64,000 nt of DNA from assembly GCF_002933815.1 (NCBI RefSeq), contig NZ_BEYR01000001.1:372001-436000 (forward strand), given 5' to 3'. The DNA is from Sphingobacterium sp. HMA12. GTDB lineage: Bacteria; Bacteroidota; Bacteroidia; Sphingobacteriales; Sphingobacteriaceae. The notes beneath the pieces were generated by a model that worked only from the letters and a program-made list of their open reading frames with translations, was not told the DNA's origin and did no database searches. Made by a program: the position numbers and the translations under genes. Below, piece by piece: positions 50,903 to 60,164 of the stretch (positions within the stretch are counted from its first letter, which is position 1; the number at the start of each line of letters is the position of its first letter).

Positions 50903-52558
50903 CTATTTTAAATTTGGATTGATATCAATTTCACTTTGCGGAATCGGCCAATGGTTGTCCTGACTGGCTCGAAAGGATTTTTTTGTTACAAACCAGCGGC
51001 TATAGCTGTCTCTGGTTCCGCCGGTCTTTACGCGGATATTTTTGGCATCGGGAAATGGTGCGCCATAGAAATCTCCATTTAAGACATCTTTTGCGGTGTC
51101 CCAGCGCAGGAGGTCCCAATAACGAATGCCTTCCAAGGCCAACTCCACACGTCTTTCATTCCGTAAAGCGGAGCGCACTGCAGCAACACTTGAAACATTG
51201 ATTGGCGGCATATTAACACTGCTGCGTCGCCTTACGGCGTTGATGGTTTTATCCAGCAGTTCCGCTGTGAGGGGATCCCCATTTTCAAGTTTGGCCTCCA
51301 GGTAGCTCAATAGGACTTCAGCATATCGGATAATGGGGAGGTCAGTTCCGGAGTTCTGTAAGTTGCCGCTAAAATTTTCATCGTTAAATTTACGGAGGCC
51401 ATATCCCGTGCGTGTCGCTTGCTTAGTTGTTGTGAGCTGATCAATGGACAAGGTTGAATCTGGATGTGAGATATAACGAAGGTTCTTGAAACGGTCTCCA
51501 TTGCTGATGACAGTAAAGCCTAATCTAGGATCCCGATTTTGAGTGATGTTCTGCGCATTATATCGGGGATCCGTATAGGAAAACGGTGTACCATCTGTGA
51601 AGGAATAGCTCTCTACCAAGCTCCCTAATGGACAGTACAGATGCCAACCGCCGGCAACTGCCGGAAAGTTATGTTGGAACATACCATTTCCGGCCAGATC
51701 TACAAGGTATTGTGTGGCAAAAATAATTTCCTTGCTGGACTCATTGCTGCCGTTAAAAAGGCTTGCATAGTTGGGGTCAATACTATTTTCGTTGGCATTG
51801 ATGATATTCTCATAGGTCTTAATCGCTGCGGCATAAGATTTTTCGGCCAATTGTAAACGCCCCAAAAATGCATAAGCGGCCTGTTTTGTAGCGCGTCCTC
51901 GTTCTGCTGCGGTTAATTTACCGTAGCTTGGAAGATCATTTGCAGCTTCTAGCAGTTCACGTTCGACAAAGGCAACCAAATCCTGTTTTTTATTTTTCGA
52001 GATATGATTGGCTTCGTCAGGTGTCAATGTTTTGGTCACCAAGGGGGCATCTCCCCAATACTGCGATAGGTAGAAGTACTGACAGGCACGAATAAAACGT
52101 GCTTCAGCCTTAAAACGGGCTAGCATTTCAGCTGAAACAGGTGTCTTGTCCACATTTTCCAAGAAGAAATTCGCACGGGCGATCCGTTTGTAGGAGAGTC
52201 CCCAATAGTCAGACAAAATGCCAATGTTACTGGTAAGTGTGCCGTCTGATAATTTATTGAAGGCGGAATTATCCCCACGACGGTCATAGGCGTTGTCAGA
52301 GGCAAACTCCATGTAAAGTAGACCATGGTAAGACCACCAGTCTGTGGGGCTGAATTCGGCAAGACTATTCATCTGGATCTCGCCTTTGTAGAGACCTGTG
52401 ATTGCAAGCCGTGCATTGGTTTCACTGCTCCAAAATGTATCATTGGCGAATTTGTCCAGCGGGTTTGTATCCAATTGTTTTTTGCAGCTCATGGTTAGAC
52501 TGGAAGCAAATAGTATACAAAGAGCCAATTTTATATTTTTATAGGTTATACGTTTCAT
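50903..52558 (-). CDS. susD: SusD/RagB-family glycan-binding lipoprotein
   Basis: A surface lipoprotein of 551 residues that closes over the SusC channel and binds the glycan. The lipobox is SLTMSC (Cys25) followed by KKQLDTNP. TPR-like helices follow, then the SusD C-terminal region with VRNER-like ALRNERRVELALEGIRYWDLLRWDTAK and the ending HNHWPIPQSEIDINPNL-type motif. It starts 19 bp after the SusC stop, so it is co-transcribed with SusC. Confidence 0.94.
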   Translation of the reverse strand: MKRITYKNIKLALCILFASSLTMSCKKQLDTNPLDKFANDTFWSSETNARLAITGLYKGEIQMNSLAEFSPTDWWSYHGLLYMEFASDNAYDRRGDNSAFNKLSDGTLTSNIGILSDYWGLSYKRIARANFFLENVDKTPVSAEMLARFKAEARFIRACQYFYLSQYWGDAPLVTKTLTPDEANHISKNKKQDLVAFVERELLEAANDLPSYGKLTAAERGRATKQAAYAFLGRLQLAEKSYAAAIKTYENIINANENSIDPNYASLFNGSNESSKEIIFATQYLVDLAGNGMFQHNFPAVAGGWHLYCPLGSLVESYSFTDGTPFSYTDPRYNAQNITQNRDPRLGFTVISNGDRFKNLRYISHPDSTLSIDQLTTTKQATRTGYGLRKFNDENFSGNLQNSGTDLPIIRYAEVLLSYLEAKLENGDPLTAELLDKTINAVRRRSSVNMPPINVSSVAAVRSALRNERRVELALEGIRYWDLLRWDTAKDVLNGDFYGAPFPDAKNIRVKTGGTRDSYSRWFVTKKSFRASQDNHWPIPQSEIDINPNLK

Positions 52559-52577
52559 ATTGTGGTTATGAATTGAT

Positions 52578-55500
52578 TTAAAAACTAAGATTTACACCAA
52601 ACGTGAAATTGCGCATAATCGGGTAGTATGCGCCGCTTGAATTGATTTCCGGATCCCAGCCCTTTCTATAATTGCTGCTTGTGAATATATTCTCGGCATT
52701 GGCGTAGACGCGCAAGCCTGATAATTTCCATTTGGCAAGAAGGCTTTTGGGAATGGCATAACCCATTTGGATATTTTTTAAACGGATATAGCTTGCATCC
52801 AACAACCAATAGTCGGATAATTGTGTATTGGGGCTTCCGGTACTCGGTAATTGCTCGAGTCGTGGATACACTGCATTTCGGTCTGGATTTGCAGTAGTCC
52901 ATCGACCATCGGCTTGCCAACGTTGGATATTACCATTTTGGTTTAGTGCAAATCCGGCATAGTTATTTAGCAAGCCCTGCACGCCACTGACACCCTGGAG
53001 TAGGAGACCTAAATCAAACCCTTTATAATTAAATCCAAGGTTCATTCCATAAGTATATTTGGGGATGCGGGATCCAATAAACGTTCGGTCATAAGTAGCA
53101 TCCACCTTACCATCTGGAACCCCATCAGGTCCGCTGATATCCTTATAACGGATATCGCCCGGTTGAGCCTGTGGATTTACACTTTTTTGATCAGCCCAGG
53201 ATGCCACATCAGCCGCATCAACAAATAAGCCGTCGGTCTGGTAACCATAATAAGCCTGTATCGGATAACCGATAAACAAATCGGATCCATTGCCAACCAT
53301 ACCATTGGATTGGTTGATATTGCCAATCCCCAAATCGACCACTTTATTCCTGACCGTGGAGAAGTTCAGATTGACGTTGTAGGAGAGCTCATTGATCTTA
53401 TGTTGATGACCTAACGTAAATTCCCAGCCTGTATTTCTAAGTTTACCTGAATTTTGTATACCTACTTCAAAGCCTAATACCTTTGATACACTTGAACTTG
53501 GACTGACCAAAATATCGTAAGTATAACGATTGTAGTAGGTGCTGCTAAAGGTCAATAAATTTTTAAACAATGCAATTTCTAAACCGGCATCAGTGGTTCG
53601 GGTTGATTCCCAGCGTAAGTTGGGATCGACAATGGTCACACGGGCTACCCCGGGCGAGATACTATTTCCGAAGGGATAATTGTAACCTGTATTTAAGATG
53701 TTTTGGTAGGGATAATTTGAAACAATTCTTGAGGTAAGATTCTCCACAATATTTTGATTACCTAAAACACCAAAAGAGCCTTTTAATTTCAACTCAGTGA
53801 TCCAGTCAAATTTATCTTTTATAAAAGATTCTTCACTAATGAGCCAACCGGCAGCAAGTGAAGGGAAAACAGCATATCTCTTGCTGGTTGGAAATCGGGA
53901 TGAGCCATCGTACCGAATCACTCCTTCCAGTAGATATTTTTTTGCGTAATTGTACTGAATACGGCCAAAGAGGGATTCCAAACCCCATTCGGATGCTGTG
54001 CCCGAATTAGTTTGTCCATCAGGTGAACCAATATTTAGTTCGGTAAGCGCATTGCTCGGAAAGTTTTGACGAAAAGCGGTAAGTCCTTCACTATAACCTT
54101 TTTCAAAGGAATAACCGGCCAGGATTTTAAAGGTATGGTCATTGAATGATTTGGTATAATCGGCCAATGCCTGAAAGGTCTTGTATGTTGTATAAGGGGC
54201 GCTTTGATTCAGTGTGGAAGGGGCAAGTGTAATGGAGCTGTTGATGCGCTGTGCCGCACGGAATAATTTGGATCGACCATTTGTCTGCGTATAACCACCG
54301 ATCGCGGAGAGTGTCAGATCAGAAATTGGATTCCAGTCGAAGCGTGCATTTCCGGAGATATCGGACACTTTTTCTTTGTAAAATGATTCGCTTTCGAGAA
54401 AAGAAACGGGAGTTCCCTTTAGGTTATTTCCAGCTCCCCAGTCGCCATTGCTCATACGGATCGGAAAAGTCGCGGGATAGCGGATGACTTGGGATATGAT
54501 ATCGGTCATTCGCGAAAAATCAAGCGTCGCCGGTGCTGCGGGCTCGTCGGTGTTGGTCTGTATCGCCGATACCCTTGTCGTTAACTTAAGTTTATCGTTC
54601 AGATTTGAAATCAGGTTAAGCCGGACGTTGTACTTGTCAAAATTGTTTTTGATGACAATACCTTTCTGGTTGAGGTAGCCGGCAGATAGGGTATACTGTA
54701 TCTTTTCGGTTGTATTGGAAATATTCAGGTTATGTCCAGTCTGGCTTGCCTGCGATTTAAAGGTGCTACCGATATAATCGCTATTGGGGTAATTGTCCGG
54801 GTCGGATCCGTCCTTAAATTTCTGAATTTGTTCTTCTGTATACCCGCCACCACCAGTTGTGGTTTCATTGAGCAGGCTTGCATATTCCCAGGAGTTGACA
54901 AATTCAGGGAAAGCTGTTGGTTTTTGAATACCAAAATAGCCGTTATAATTAACCGCGAGTTTTCCGGCTGCTGAACCAGTTTTCGTAGTGACGAGAATGA
55001 CACCATTGGCCGCTCTGGCACCATATATTGCTGCCGATGAAGCATCTTTTAAGACAGAGATGGAGGCAACATCATTGGGGTCAATATCATTGAAAGAACT
55101 GGTCGGAATACCATCAACCAAGATAAATGCATCGGTTGTTGCGCCAAAGGAGCCTACACCCCTGATCTGTATGTTATTGTTGGCTGCGCCGGGTTGTCCT
55201 GAGCGTTGGATAACCGTTACGCCCGGCATCTGCCCGGTTAGTGCCTGCGCCAGCTGGGGAACGGTACGTTTTGCAAGCTGTTTGCCGTCAATCTGAGAAA
55301 CTGAACCGATCAGCTCTTTCTTTTTGGTTGCTCCATAACCAACGATCACCACCTCTTCTAAAGCATCAATCTGCTGGCTGAGGGCAATGTCAAGATAGAC
55401 CTGCGTAGTTAAGGCGATTTCTTGTGGCTGGAATCCGATCATTTTAACGACAAGTGAGGCATTATGATCATTGACATCAATCTGGAAATTTCCACTGACA

Positions 55501-56009
55501 CCTGTTGTGGTGGCCTTGTTTGTTCCTTTGATAGTGATTGTCGCTCCGGAGATTGCACGCCCCTGACTGTCATGGACATTTCCCTTAACTGTTCTCGTCT
55601 GTAACATAAACGCATAGTTTGTTGGACTAATGACAGCGGAGCTGTTTGTTTTCGCTGCCGTGACGACCAGCATATTGTCTTTGAAACTCCAGCTAATTGG
55701 TTTGTCCTTTAACAATACTGACATTGCTTTTTCCAAAGGCATATCTTTTACATGCCCTTCGATTTTTATTTCGACAAGTTCTTTACCATTTAACAGAAAG
55801 GGAACACCACTCTGCTTTTGGATAGTTCGCAGAACTTGTATAAGCGATGTTTTGTTTGCATCTATGGTAATCGATTGTGCATATCCAGCTGCTGAGAGTT
55901 TGACAACACATGCAAGCGTAAAAAAGGCGCTAAGCTTCATTTTGGTCTTCCATTGTTTAGGGATGTCCATAGCGATAGGTTTTCTATGGACAAGAAATTT
56001 AAAATTCAT
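52578..56009 (-). CDS. susC: SusC/RagA TonB-dependent transporter with N-terminal STN domain
   Basis: An outer-membrane glycan importer of up to 1143 residues. After the signal peptide (ends AAGYAQ, about residue 45) comes an STN signalling domain (about 48-115), which contacts FecR in the periplasm. A CarboxypepD_reg-like domain follows (VKGNVHDSQGRAISGATI), then the SusC plug (VIVGYGATKKKELIGSV, AAIYGARAANGVILVTTK). The large barrel ends in YPIMRNFTFGVNLSF with a terminal Phe. Internal Met codons at 55970 and 55940 are alternative starts that give a shorter signal region. It lies between fecR (184-bp gap with a hairpin) and susD. Confidence 0.95.
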   Translation of the reverse strand: MNFKFLVHRKPIAMDIPKQWKTKMKLSAFFTLACVVKLSAAGYAQSITIDANKTSLIQVLRTIQKQSGVPFLLNGKELVEIKIEGHVKDMPLEKAMSVLLKDKPISWSFKDNMLVVTAAKTNSSAVISPTNYAFMLQTRTVKGNVHDSQGRAISGATITIKGTNKATTTGVSGNFQIDVNDHNASLVVKMIGFQPQEIALTTQVYLDIALSQQIDALEEVVIVGYGATKKKELIGSVSQIDGKQLAKRTVPQLAQALTGQMPGVTVIQRSGQPGAANNNIQIRGVGSFGATTDAFILVDGIPTSSFNDIDPNDVASISVLKDASSAAIYGARAANGVILVTTKTGSAAGKLAVNYNGYFGIQKPTAFPEFVNSWEYASLLNETTTGGGGYTEEQIQKFKDGSDPDNYPNSDYIGSTFKSQASQTGHNLNISNTTEKIQYTLSAGYLNQKGIVIKNNFDKYNVRLNLISNLNDKLKLTTRVSAIQTNTDEPAAPATLDFSRMTDIISQVIRYPATFPIRMSNGDWGAGNNLKGTPVSFLESESFYKEKVSDISGNARFDWNPISDLTLSAIGGYTQTNGRSKLFRAAQRINSSITLAPSTLNQSAPYTTYKTFQALADYTKSFNDHTFKILAGYSFEKGYSEGLTAFRQNFPSNALTELNIGSPDGQTNSGTASEWGLESLFGRIQYNYAKKYLLEGVIRYDGSSRFPTSKRYAVFPSLAAGWLISEESFIKDKFDWITELKLKGSFGVLGNQNIVENLTSRIVSNYPYQNILNTGYNYPFGNSISPGVARVTIVDPNLRWESTRTTDAGLEIALFKNLLTFSSTYYNRYTYDILVSPSSSVSKVLGFEVGIQNSGKLRNTGWEFTLGHQHKINELSYNVNLNFSTVRNKVVDLGIGNINQSNGMVGNGSDLFIGYPIQAYYGYQTDGLFVDAADVASWADQKSVNPQAQPGDIRYKDISGPDGVPDGKVDATYDRTFIGSRIPKYTYGMNLGFNYKGFDLGLLLQGVSGVQGLLNNYAGFALNQNGNIQRWQADGRWTTANPDRNAVYPRLEQLPSTGSPNTQLSDYWLLDASYIRLKNIQMGYAIPKSLLAKWKLSGLRVYANAENIFTSSNYRKGWDPEINSSGAYYPIMRNFTFGVNLSF

Positions 56010-56056
56010 AAATTTGTTGAATTAGGGATATAATCTGTTTGTACGCTGATTGGGTG

Positions 56057-56095
56057 AATCGGTCAAAAATGGAGTCACTAATAGATTGGCCGATT
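56057..56095 (-). promoter_or_regulatory. Hairpin in the fecR-susC gap
   Basis: AATCGGTCAA (56057-56066) pairs with TTGGCCGATT (56086-56095) over 10 bp with one G-U pair and a 19-nt loop. It is 49 bp upstream of the susC start codon on the transcribed strand. There is no T-run, so it may be a processing or stability element. The rest of the 184-bp gap has no ORF. Confidence 0.35.
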
Positions 56096-56193
56096 AATGT
56101 TGGAAGCATTATTCGGCTTTTTTAGTGATGCTGTTCCGTTTGGTTAAGTTGGCTTTTTCATCTGTATAATTTAGTTTATTTTTGTATAGCTAG

Positions 56194-57366
56194 TTAATTG
56201 AATATCAGAAGTTTATTGGTGTCATTTTCTTGGATCAATTCAAACTGAATATTACTTCTTTTTAAAATTTCCAATACGGCGGATAAGCTTTTTGTCCGCT
56301 GAATTTCACCGTATAAATAGGTCTCTTTGATGGTGTTTTTGTAAATAATCTGTAGATCATACCATTGGCCGATTGCCTGTAGCGCGGTATGGAGGTCTGT
56401 TTCATTGAAATAGAATTTATTGTCAATCCAGGCCGTGTAATTGTGTGGGTCTACGCTTTTCTGTGAAAGTCGTCCTTCGGAGAGGGTGGCCTGTTGATTT
56501 GGTTTGAGCTGCATTTGCTGTCCATTGGCTAATAAATTGATAGAACCTTCGACGAGTGTCGTACTACTTTTTTGTTTTGAATAGGTGTTGACATTAAATT
56601 CGGTACCTGTTACTTCAATCAATTGACCATTGGATTTTACACGGAAAGGGACTTTTTTATTTTTGGCGACTTTAAAGTAAGCTTCGCCGTCTACTTCAAC
56701 AAGGCGTTGGTATTGAGTGAATTGTAGTGGATATTTGAATGATGTCTTTGCATTAAGAGTAACCTGCGATCCATCTGCCAGGGTAATTTGGAGCATGCTG
56801 CCGGCTGGAGTATTGATTGTGGCAATCAAATCTACATTTGGAACAGTCGATTGAATCAGACTACCGTCGGCATATTTCAAACCATCAGATGTGACCAATA
56901 CACCTTTTCCGTTGTCCAGTTGGATTACTTTTCCGTTGGAGAGTCGTATTTCAGCATGGTTATTTGGTAGCTCGATATCGTGTAAGACGACTCTACTGGC
57001 ATTGGGCGCTGAAGGTTTCCAAACAAATTGATAGATCAAACCAGCAAGAACAAAACAGCATAAGGCTGCGGCATAAGCCATAATTCGCCTGACCCTATGG
57101 ATGCGAATGGTGCGCTCTTGTGCATGAATCGTTGCTAGAGTTTTTGTTTTGAGACGTTCATTCCAGTCTGTTGCATCCGATTCCTGGATGAGAATCCATT
57201 GTTTCAAATCCACCATCAGTTCCTCTTTTTGCAATAGATCATCAAGATAAATGCGATGTGCTGGAGATTCCGCTAACCAGGAGGTCAAAGCATCTTTTTC
57301 GACAGCCGATAAATCGCCGTGCATGCATTTTACAATCAGTTGCTTGATATCCTCCGTTAGTCTCAT
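56194..57366 (-). CDS. FecR-family anti-sigma factor
   Basis: An inner-membrane sigma regulator of 390 residues. The cytoplasmic N-terminus (about 1-85) is the sigma-binding part. One membrane helix follows (AYAAALCCFVLAGLIYQFVW, about residues 91-110), then a periplasmic FecR domain (TPAGSMLQITLADGSQVTLNAKTS split across strands, EVTGTEFNVNTY). A C-terminal DUF4974 domain (about 320-390) contacts the STN domain of SusC. It is the first gene of the fecR-susC-susD-sulfatase run. The usual sigma gene just upstream is absent. Confidence 0.94.
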   Translation of the reverse strand: MRLTEDIKQLIVKCMHGDLSAVEKDALTSWLAESPAHRIYLDDLLQKEELMVDLKQWILIQESDATDWNERLKTKTLATIHAQERTIRIHRVRRIMAYAAALCCFVLAGLIYQFVWKPSAPNASRVVLHDIELPNNHAEIRLSNGKVIQLDNGKGVLVTSDGLKYADGSLIQSTVPNVDLIATINTPAGSMLQITLADGSQVTLNAKTSFKYPLQFTQYQRLVEVDGEAYFKVAKNKKVPFRVKSNGQLIEVTGTEFNVNTYSKQKSSTTLVEGSINLLANGQQMQLKPNQQATLSEGRLSQKSVDPHNYTAWIDNKFYFNETDLHTALQAIGQWYDLQIIYKNTIKETYLYGEIQRTKSLSAVLEILKRSNIQFELIQENDTNKLLIFN

Positions 57367-57615
57367 GGTTTATTATTTTAGATAGATACGTAGCAGGAAT
57401 AGGAAATCTTAGTAAAAAAATAAAAATATTTAAAGTGACATTTTTAGTCAGAACAAATATTGTGTGCAAATGGTTAAATATCAGATTGGTAAGTTCGGAT
57501 ATTTTTTTCTCGTTTCCGATTTTTGGATTAATTCGCACTTTTAGGAAAAGTTTATTTTTTGTACAAACTTCTTGTTCTAAAGGACAGTGACACAAAAGCA
57601 AACGTAAAAATGGTT

Positions 57616-58032
57616 ATGAAAAAACAGTTAGCTTATATCTTTTTAAGAATAACGGTATTCAGTGTCCTGACGACCTTTATCTTGACGGCGATACTTCAGG
57701 CTAATAATGAAGCCCTCAGGCGAGCGCGTTGTTACATGCCTTTGTTTACGGAATTGCTGTTATCCTCTTTTGTTTTATGCATCTGCCTGCTTACTTTGGG
57801 CATCTTTTTAAATAATAATTCGCGCTTTAGGAGCAGTCGCCTTTATGTATTCTTATCCTTTACGTTGTTGCCTTTTGGGGTGGTCATGCTGTTTACTTTT
57901 CTATTTATCATGGAAGAGGACAGGCCAAGTTTATTTGGGCTCTTGCATCTATTGGCCACATTTGTGCCGGTCTGCAGTTTGATTTTATGGGAGTATTATA
58001 AATTTAATACATCATTGCGCAGCGGAAACTGA
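57616..58032 (+). CDS. Small integral membrane protein, unknown function
   Basis: A 138-residue protein with four membrane helices: about residues 7-24 (FLRITVFSVLTTFILTA), 40-63 (LLLSSFVLCICLLTLGIFL), 75-97 (LYVFLSFTLLPFGVVMLFTF) and 104-124 (FGLLHLLATFVPVCSLILW). Several arginines follow helix 1 and 2. I do not recognise the family. Start codons at 57610 or 57616 are both possible; 57616 gives MKKQLAYIF. It is convergent with the EamA transporter gene and divergent from fecR. Confidence 0.78.
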   Translation: MKKQLAYIFLRITVFSVLTTFILTAILQANNEALRRARCYMPLFTELLLSSFVLCICLLTLGIFLNNNSRFRSSRLYVFLSFTLLPFGVVMLFTFLFIMEEDRPSLFGLLHLLATFVPVCSLILWEYYKFNTSLRSGN

Positions 58033-58085
58033 AAAAGATACTCCATGTATTGATCTTGGATTACAACATGGAGCATCTTTTGCAA

Positions 58086-58949
58086 TTATTTTCGGAGATT
58101 GATGACGGTGACCGCAAGTAGGATAAGCACGATGCCGGTCCACTGAATTCCCGAGACGGTCTCGTGCAGTAATAAGACTGCGGAGATGGTAGATATGGGA
58201 ATCTCCAGGCTGGAAATGATATTTCCCAAAGCGATACCGGTCTTGGGAATACCACGGGTAAAAAATAGAGGGGGAAGAACTGTGCCAAACAAAGCAATGA
58301 CCAGTCCCCAAGGTAGGGCTTTCAGCGTCATCTGCTGAACAATATGTACATTCCAGAACGCAATGATCAGGAGAAGCCCTCCGAATACCAAAAAAAGACT
58401 TCGGACAGGACTTGGTAGCTCATTGGCGATATTGCTGGATGAAAAAATCGCAATGGCATAACTAATGCCAGCCCCGAAGCCGAGTAAGAGGCCTCTTGTG
58501 TCCAATGCCTTTGTTTCCGAGAAGATATCGGTTGAAAGGGCGGTCCCCAATAAGACGGTGATAACACCAATCATTTTTGCTCTTGAAGGCATTTTTTTTC
58601 TGATCAGCGCTTCAACTATTAAGCTGATCCAAATGGATTGCATGAGTAGGATAATTCCCACAGATACAGGGATATATTGTATGGCAAGGTAATATAGTGT
58701 TGACGTCAATCCGAGGGACATTCCCCAGGCAGTTAGTTTTAATTTCGCGGTCAGGCTTGCCCCTTGTTGTATTTTTGATTTTGAAAAATAATTGAATCCC
58801 AGCAAAAACAGGAAACCTATCAAGAATTGCAAAAAGGTCAATACGCTGGTATGAATCCCCAGCTTATTGGCATATTTGACCAGCGTGGCGAGCAGACCGT
58901 AACTGCAGGCTCCTGCGGCGACGTAAAGAATAGATTTATAGTCCTTCAT
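58086..58949 (-). CDS. EamA-family (DMT superfamily) transporter
   Basis: A drug/metabolite transporter of 287 residues with ten membrane helices in two EamA halves (about 5-135 and 150-285). Features include YVAAGACSYGLLATLVKYANKLG at the start and GTVLPPLFFTRGIPKTGIALGNIISSLEIP in the second half. Most EamA proteins export amino acids, metabolites or drugs; the substrate is unknown. Its ATG overlaps the TGA of a 35-codon secreted-peptide ORF (58946-59053) as ATGA, so its translation may depend on that ORF. A TTG at 58955 is in frame but unlikely. Confidence 0.92.
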   Translation of the reverse strand: MKDYKSILYVAAGACSYGLLATLVKYANKLGIHTSVLTFLQFLIGFLFLLGFNYFSKSKIQQGASLTAKLKLTAWGMSLGLTSTLYYLAIQYIPVSVGIILLMQSIWISLIVEALIRKKMPSRAKMIGVITVLLGTALSTDIFSETKALDTRGLLLGFGAGISYAIAIFSSSNIANELPSPVRSLFLVFGGLLLIIAFWNVHIVQQMTLKALPWGLVIALFGTVLPPLFFTRGIPKTGIALGNIISSLEIPISTISAVLLLHETVSGIQWTGIVLILLAVTVINLRK

Positions 58950-59053
58950 GGCCAAAATAATTTTTTGGCACTGTATACTTTTCGGAGGATGTTGTGTTGG
59001 GCACTAACGGAGAAGCAGAGTGCCAATAAAAGAAAGGTGATTCCTGTTTTCAT
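58946..59053 (-). CDS. 35-aa predicted secreted peptide coupled to the EamA transporter
   Basis: A short ORF with an ATG at 59053-59051 and TGA at 58948-58946. Residues 1-19 form a strong Bacteroidota-type signal peptide (MKTGITFLLLALCFSVSAQ). The predicted mature part is 16-17 residues, HNILRKVYSAKKLFWP, with four Lys/Arg plus His and aromatic residues. The stop overlaps the EamA ATG by ATGA, an arrangement typical of translational coupling. It could be a secreted or membrane-acting peptide made with its exporter, the truncated front of a longer exported protein, or a leader ORF. I do not recognise the peptide. Confidence 0.5.
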   Translation of the reverse strand: MKTGITFLLLALCFSVSAQHNILRKVYSAKKLFWP

Positions 59054-59126
59054 TGCTTAAGAATTTATTGTATTCTGCAAAATTCTCAAGGATATTTTTT
59101 AAAAACATATACAAATGTTGATGGAA

Positions 59127-59699
59127 TTATTGTTTTAATTCTTTACGGATACGGCTTAACTGGGTAGGGGTAACACCAAGGTATGAAGCAATATGGTGTT
59201 GTTTGAGACGTTTAAAGAGAGACTGATTGCGGTAGAGCTCAAGATAACGTTCTTTAGCAGATTCCCATTTCAGGTTGATTTCAAGCGGCTCTTTTTTTAC
59301 GACCCAGTTTTTTTCGAGGTAGGCAATTTGGAAGAGTGCTAGGTCATGGTATTGTACCACCAGTTCACGGAAAAGCCTTGCTGAATATTGCATCAGCAGG
59401 ACGTCTTCGAGGGCTACAATATTAAAATTACTTGGTTTTTCTTCAATAATTGCTGCTGTAGATGCACAAAAGCTGTTTTCTTCAAAAAATAGTTTGTAAA
59501 TAATATTACCTGCTGTGTCTGACTTATAATAGCCTAATAGTCCGGAGTTTACGAAGTAATAATATTTTGCATAATCGCCAGCGCGTAAGATCAACTCATT
59601 TTTCTTAAAGCTTTTAGGTTGGCAGATTTTTTTCAACGCCGCCATCGTCTGCTCGCTGAGCGGGAAGTATCTGTTCATTTCGGATAGCAGCTTTTCCAT
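59127..59699 (-). CDS. Crp/Fnr-family transcriptional regulator
   Basis: A 190-residue regulator with an N-terminal cNMP-binding-like beta-roll (NELILRAGDYAKYYYFVNSGLLGYY, about residues 25-110) and a C-terminal HTH (QHHIASYLGVTPTQLSRIRKEL). There are no Cys clusters for an iron-sulfur site, so it is not an oxygen-sensing FNR. It is the Bacteroidota YeiL-like branch by look; the ligand is unknown. ATG at 59699 (MEKLLSEMNRYFPLSEQ) is chosen over an upstream frame start at 59795. It lies upstream of the 35-aa peptide and EamA genes on the same strand (gap about 73 bp) and may share a transcript with them. Confidence 0.93.
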   Translation of the reverse strand: MEKLLSEMNRYFPLSEQTMAALKKICQPKSFKKNELILRAGDYAKYYYFVNSGLLGYYKSDTAGNIIYKLFFEENSFCASTAAIIEEKPSNFNIVALEDVLLMQYSARLFRELVVQYHDLALFQIAYLEKNWVVKKEPLEINLKWESAKERYLELYRNQSLFKRLKQHHIASYLGVTPTQLSRIRKELKQ

Positions 59700-60089
59700 C
59701 TTTATTTTCTCTGAATGTCGTCCATGTTGACTGGTTGATCTCCATCTATAATGGCTAAAGTTAACAAAATAAATGCTGTACCGCCGCACGATCACCGGGG
59801 AGTGAAAATTTTGACCTGTGCAGTCAGGGTATGGAATGATGTGGAGGAGGCGAGGCCTAAATCAAGTATCACCGAAAAACGTATTTTGAAATGTTGGGAG
59901 TTATGGCTATTTTTAAACCTCGCATGCAGTCGTAGCCTTGCCTTACCAGTTGCTCCTTTTTGTGTGTTATGAAGTGTTTTTCTAGAGCATATAAGCGATA
60001 GATTAACAATTTTTTATTGTGGGTTATCGGTATGAAGACTTTATGTTGCTTTGGCTAAAAGAAAATAAGGTTAGTTTAAAAAAAAGCTT
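59700..60089. other. Gap with no confident gene
   Basis: This stretch lies between the divergent Crp-type gene and the two-component operon. A plus-strand frame of 73 codons (59751-59972) is open but has no family features, and its N-terminal part overlaps the promoter region of the Crp gene, so I do not call it. I saw no strong hairpin or clear promoter. Confidence 0.4.
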
Positions 60090-60164
60090 ATGGGAGATGA
60101 TATTCGTTTAGGTGGACGACGGATCGTATGGAATAAATATCTTTTTGAGGGATCGTTAAGATGA
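60090..60164 (+). CDS. 24-codon ORF overlapping the kinase start by ATGA
   Basis: ATG at 60090 opens a frame of 24 codons (MGDDIRLGGRR...FEGSLR). Its TGA overlaps the ATG of the sensor kinase gene (60161) as ATGA. There is no signal peptide or known motif. It could act as a translational leader for the kinase; a chance ORF is about as likely. Confidence 0.3.
   Translation: MGDDIRLGGRRIVWNKYLFEGSLR

Noticed and set aside
59751..59972. 73-codon frame between the Crp gene and the kinase operon
   Set aside because: It overlaps the 5' region of the divergent Crp gene. It has no motif, signal peptide or promoter that I can defend.
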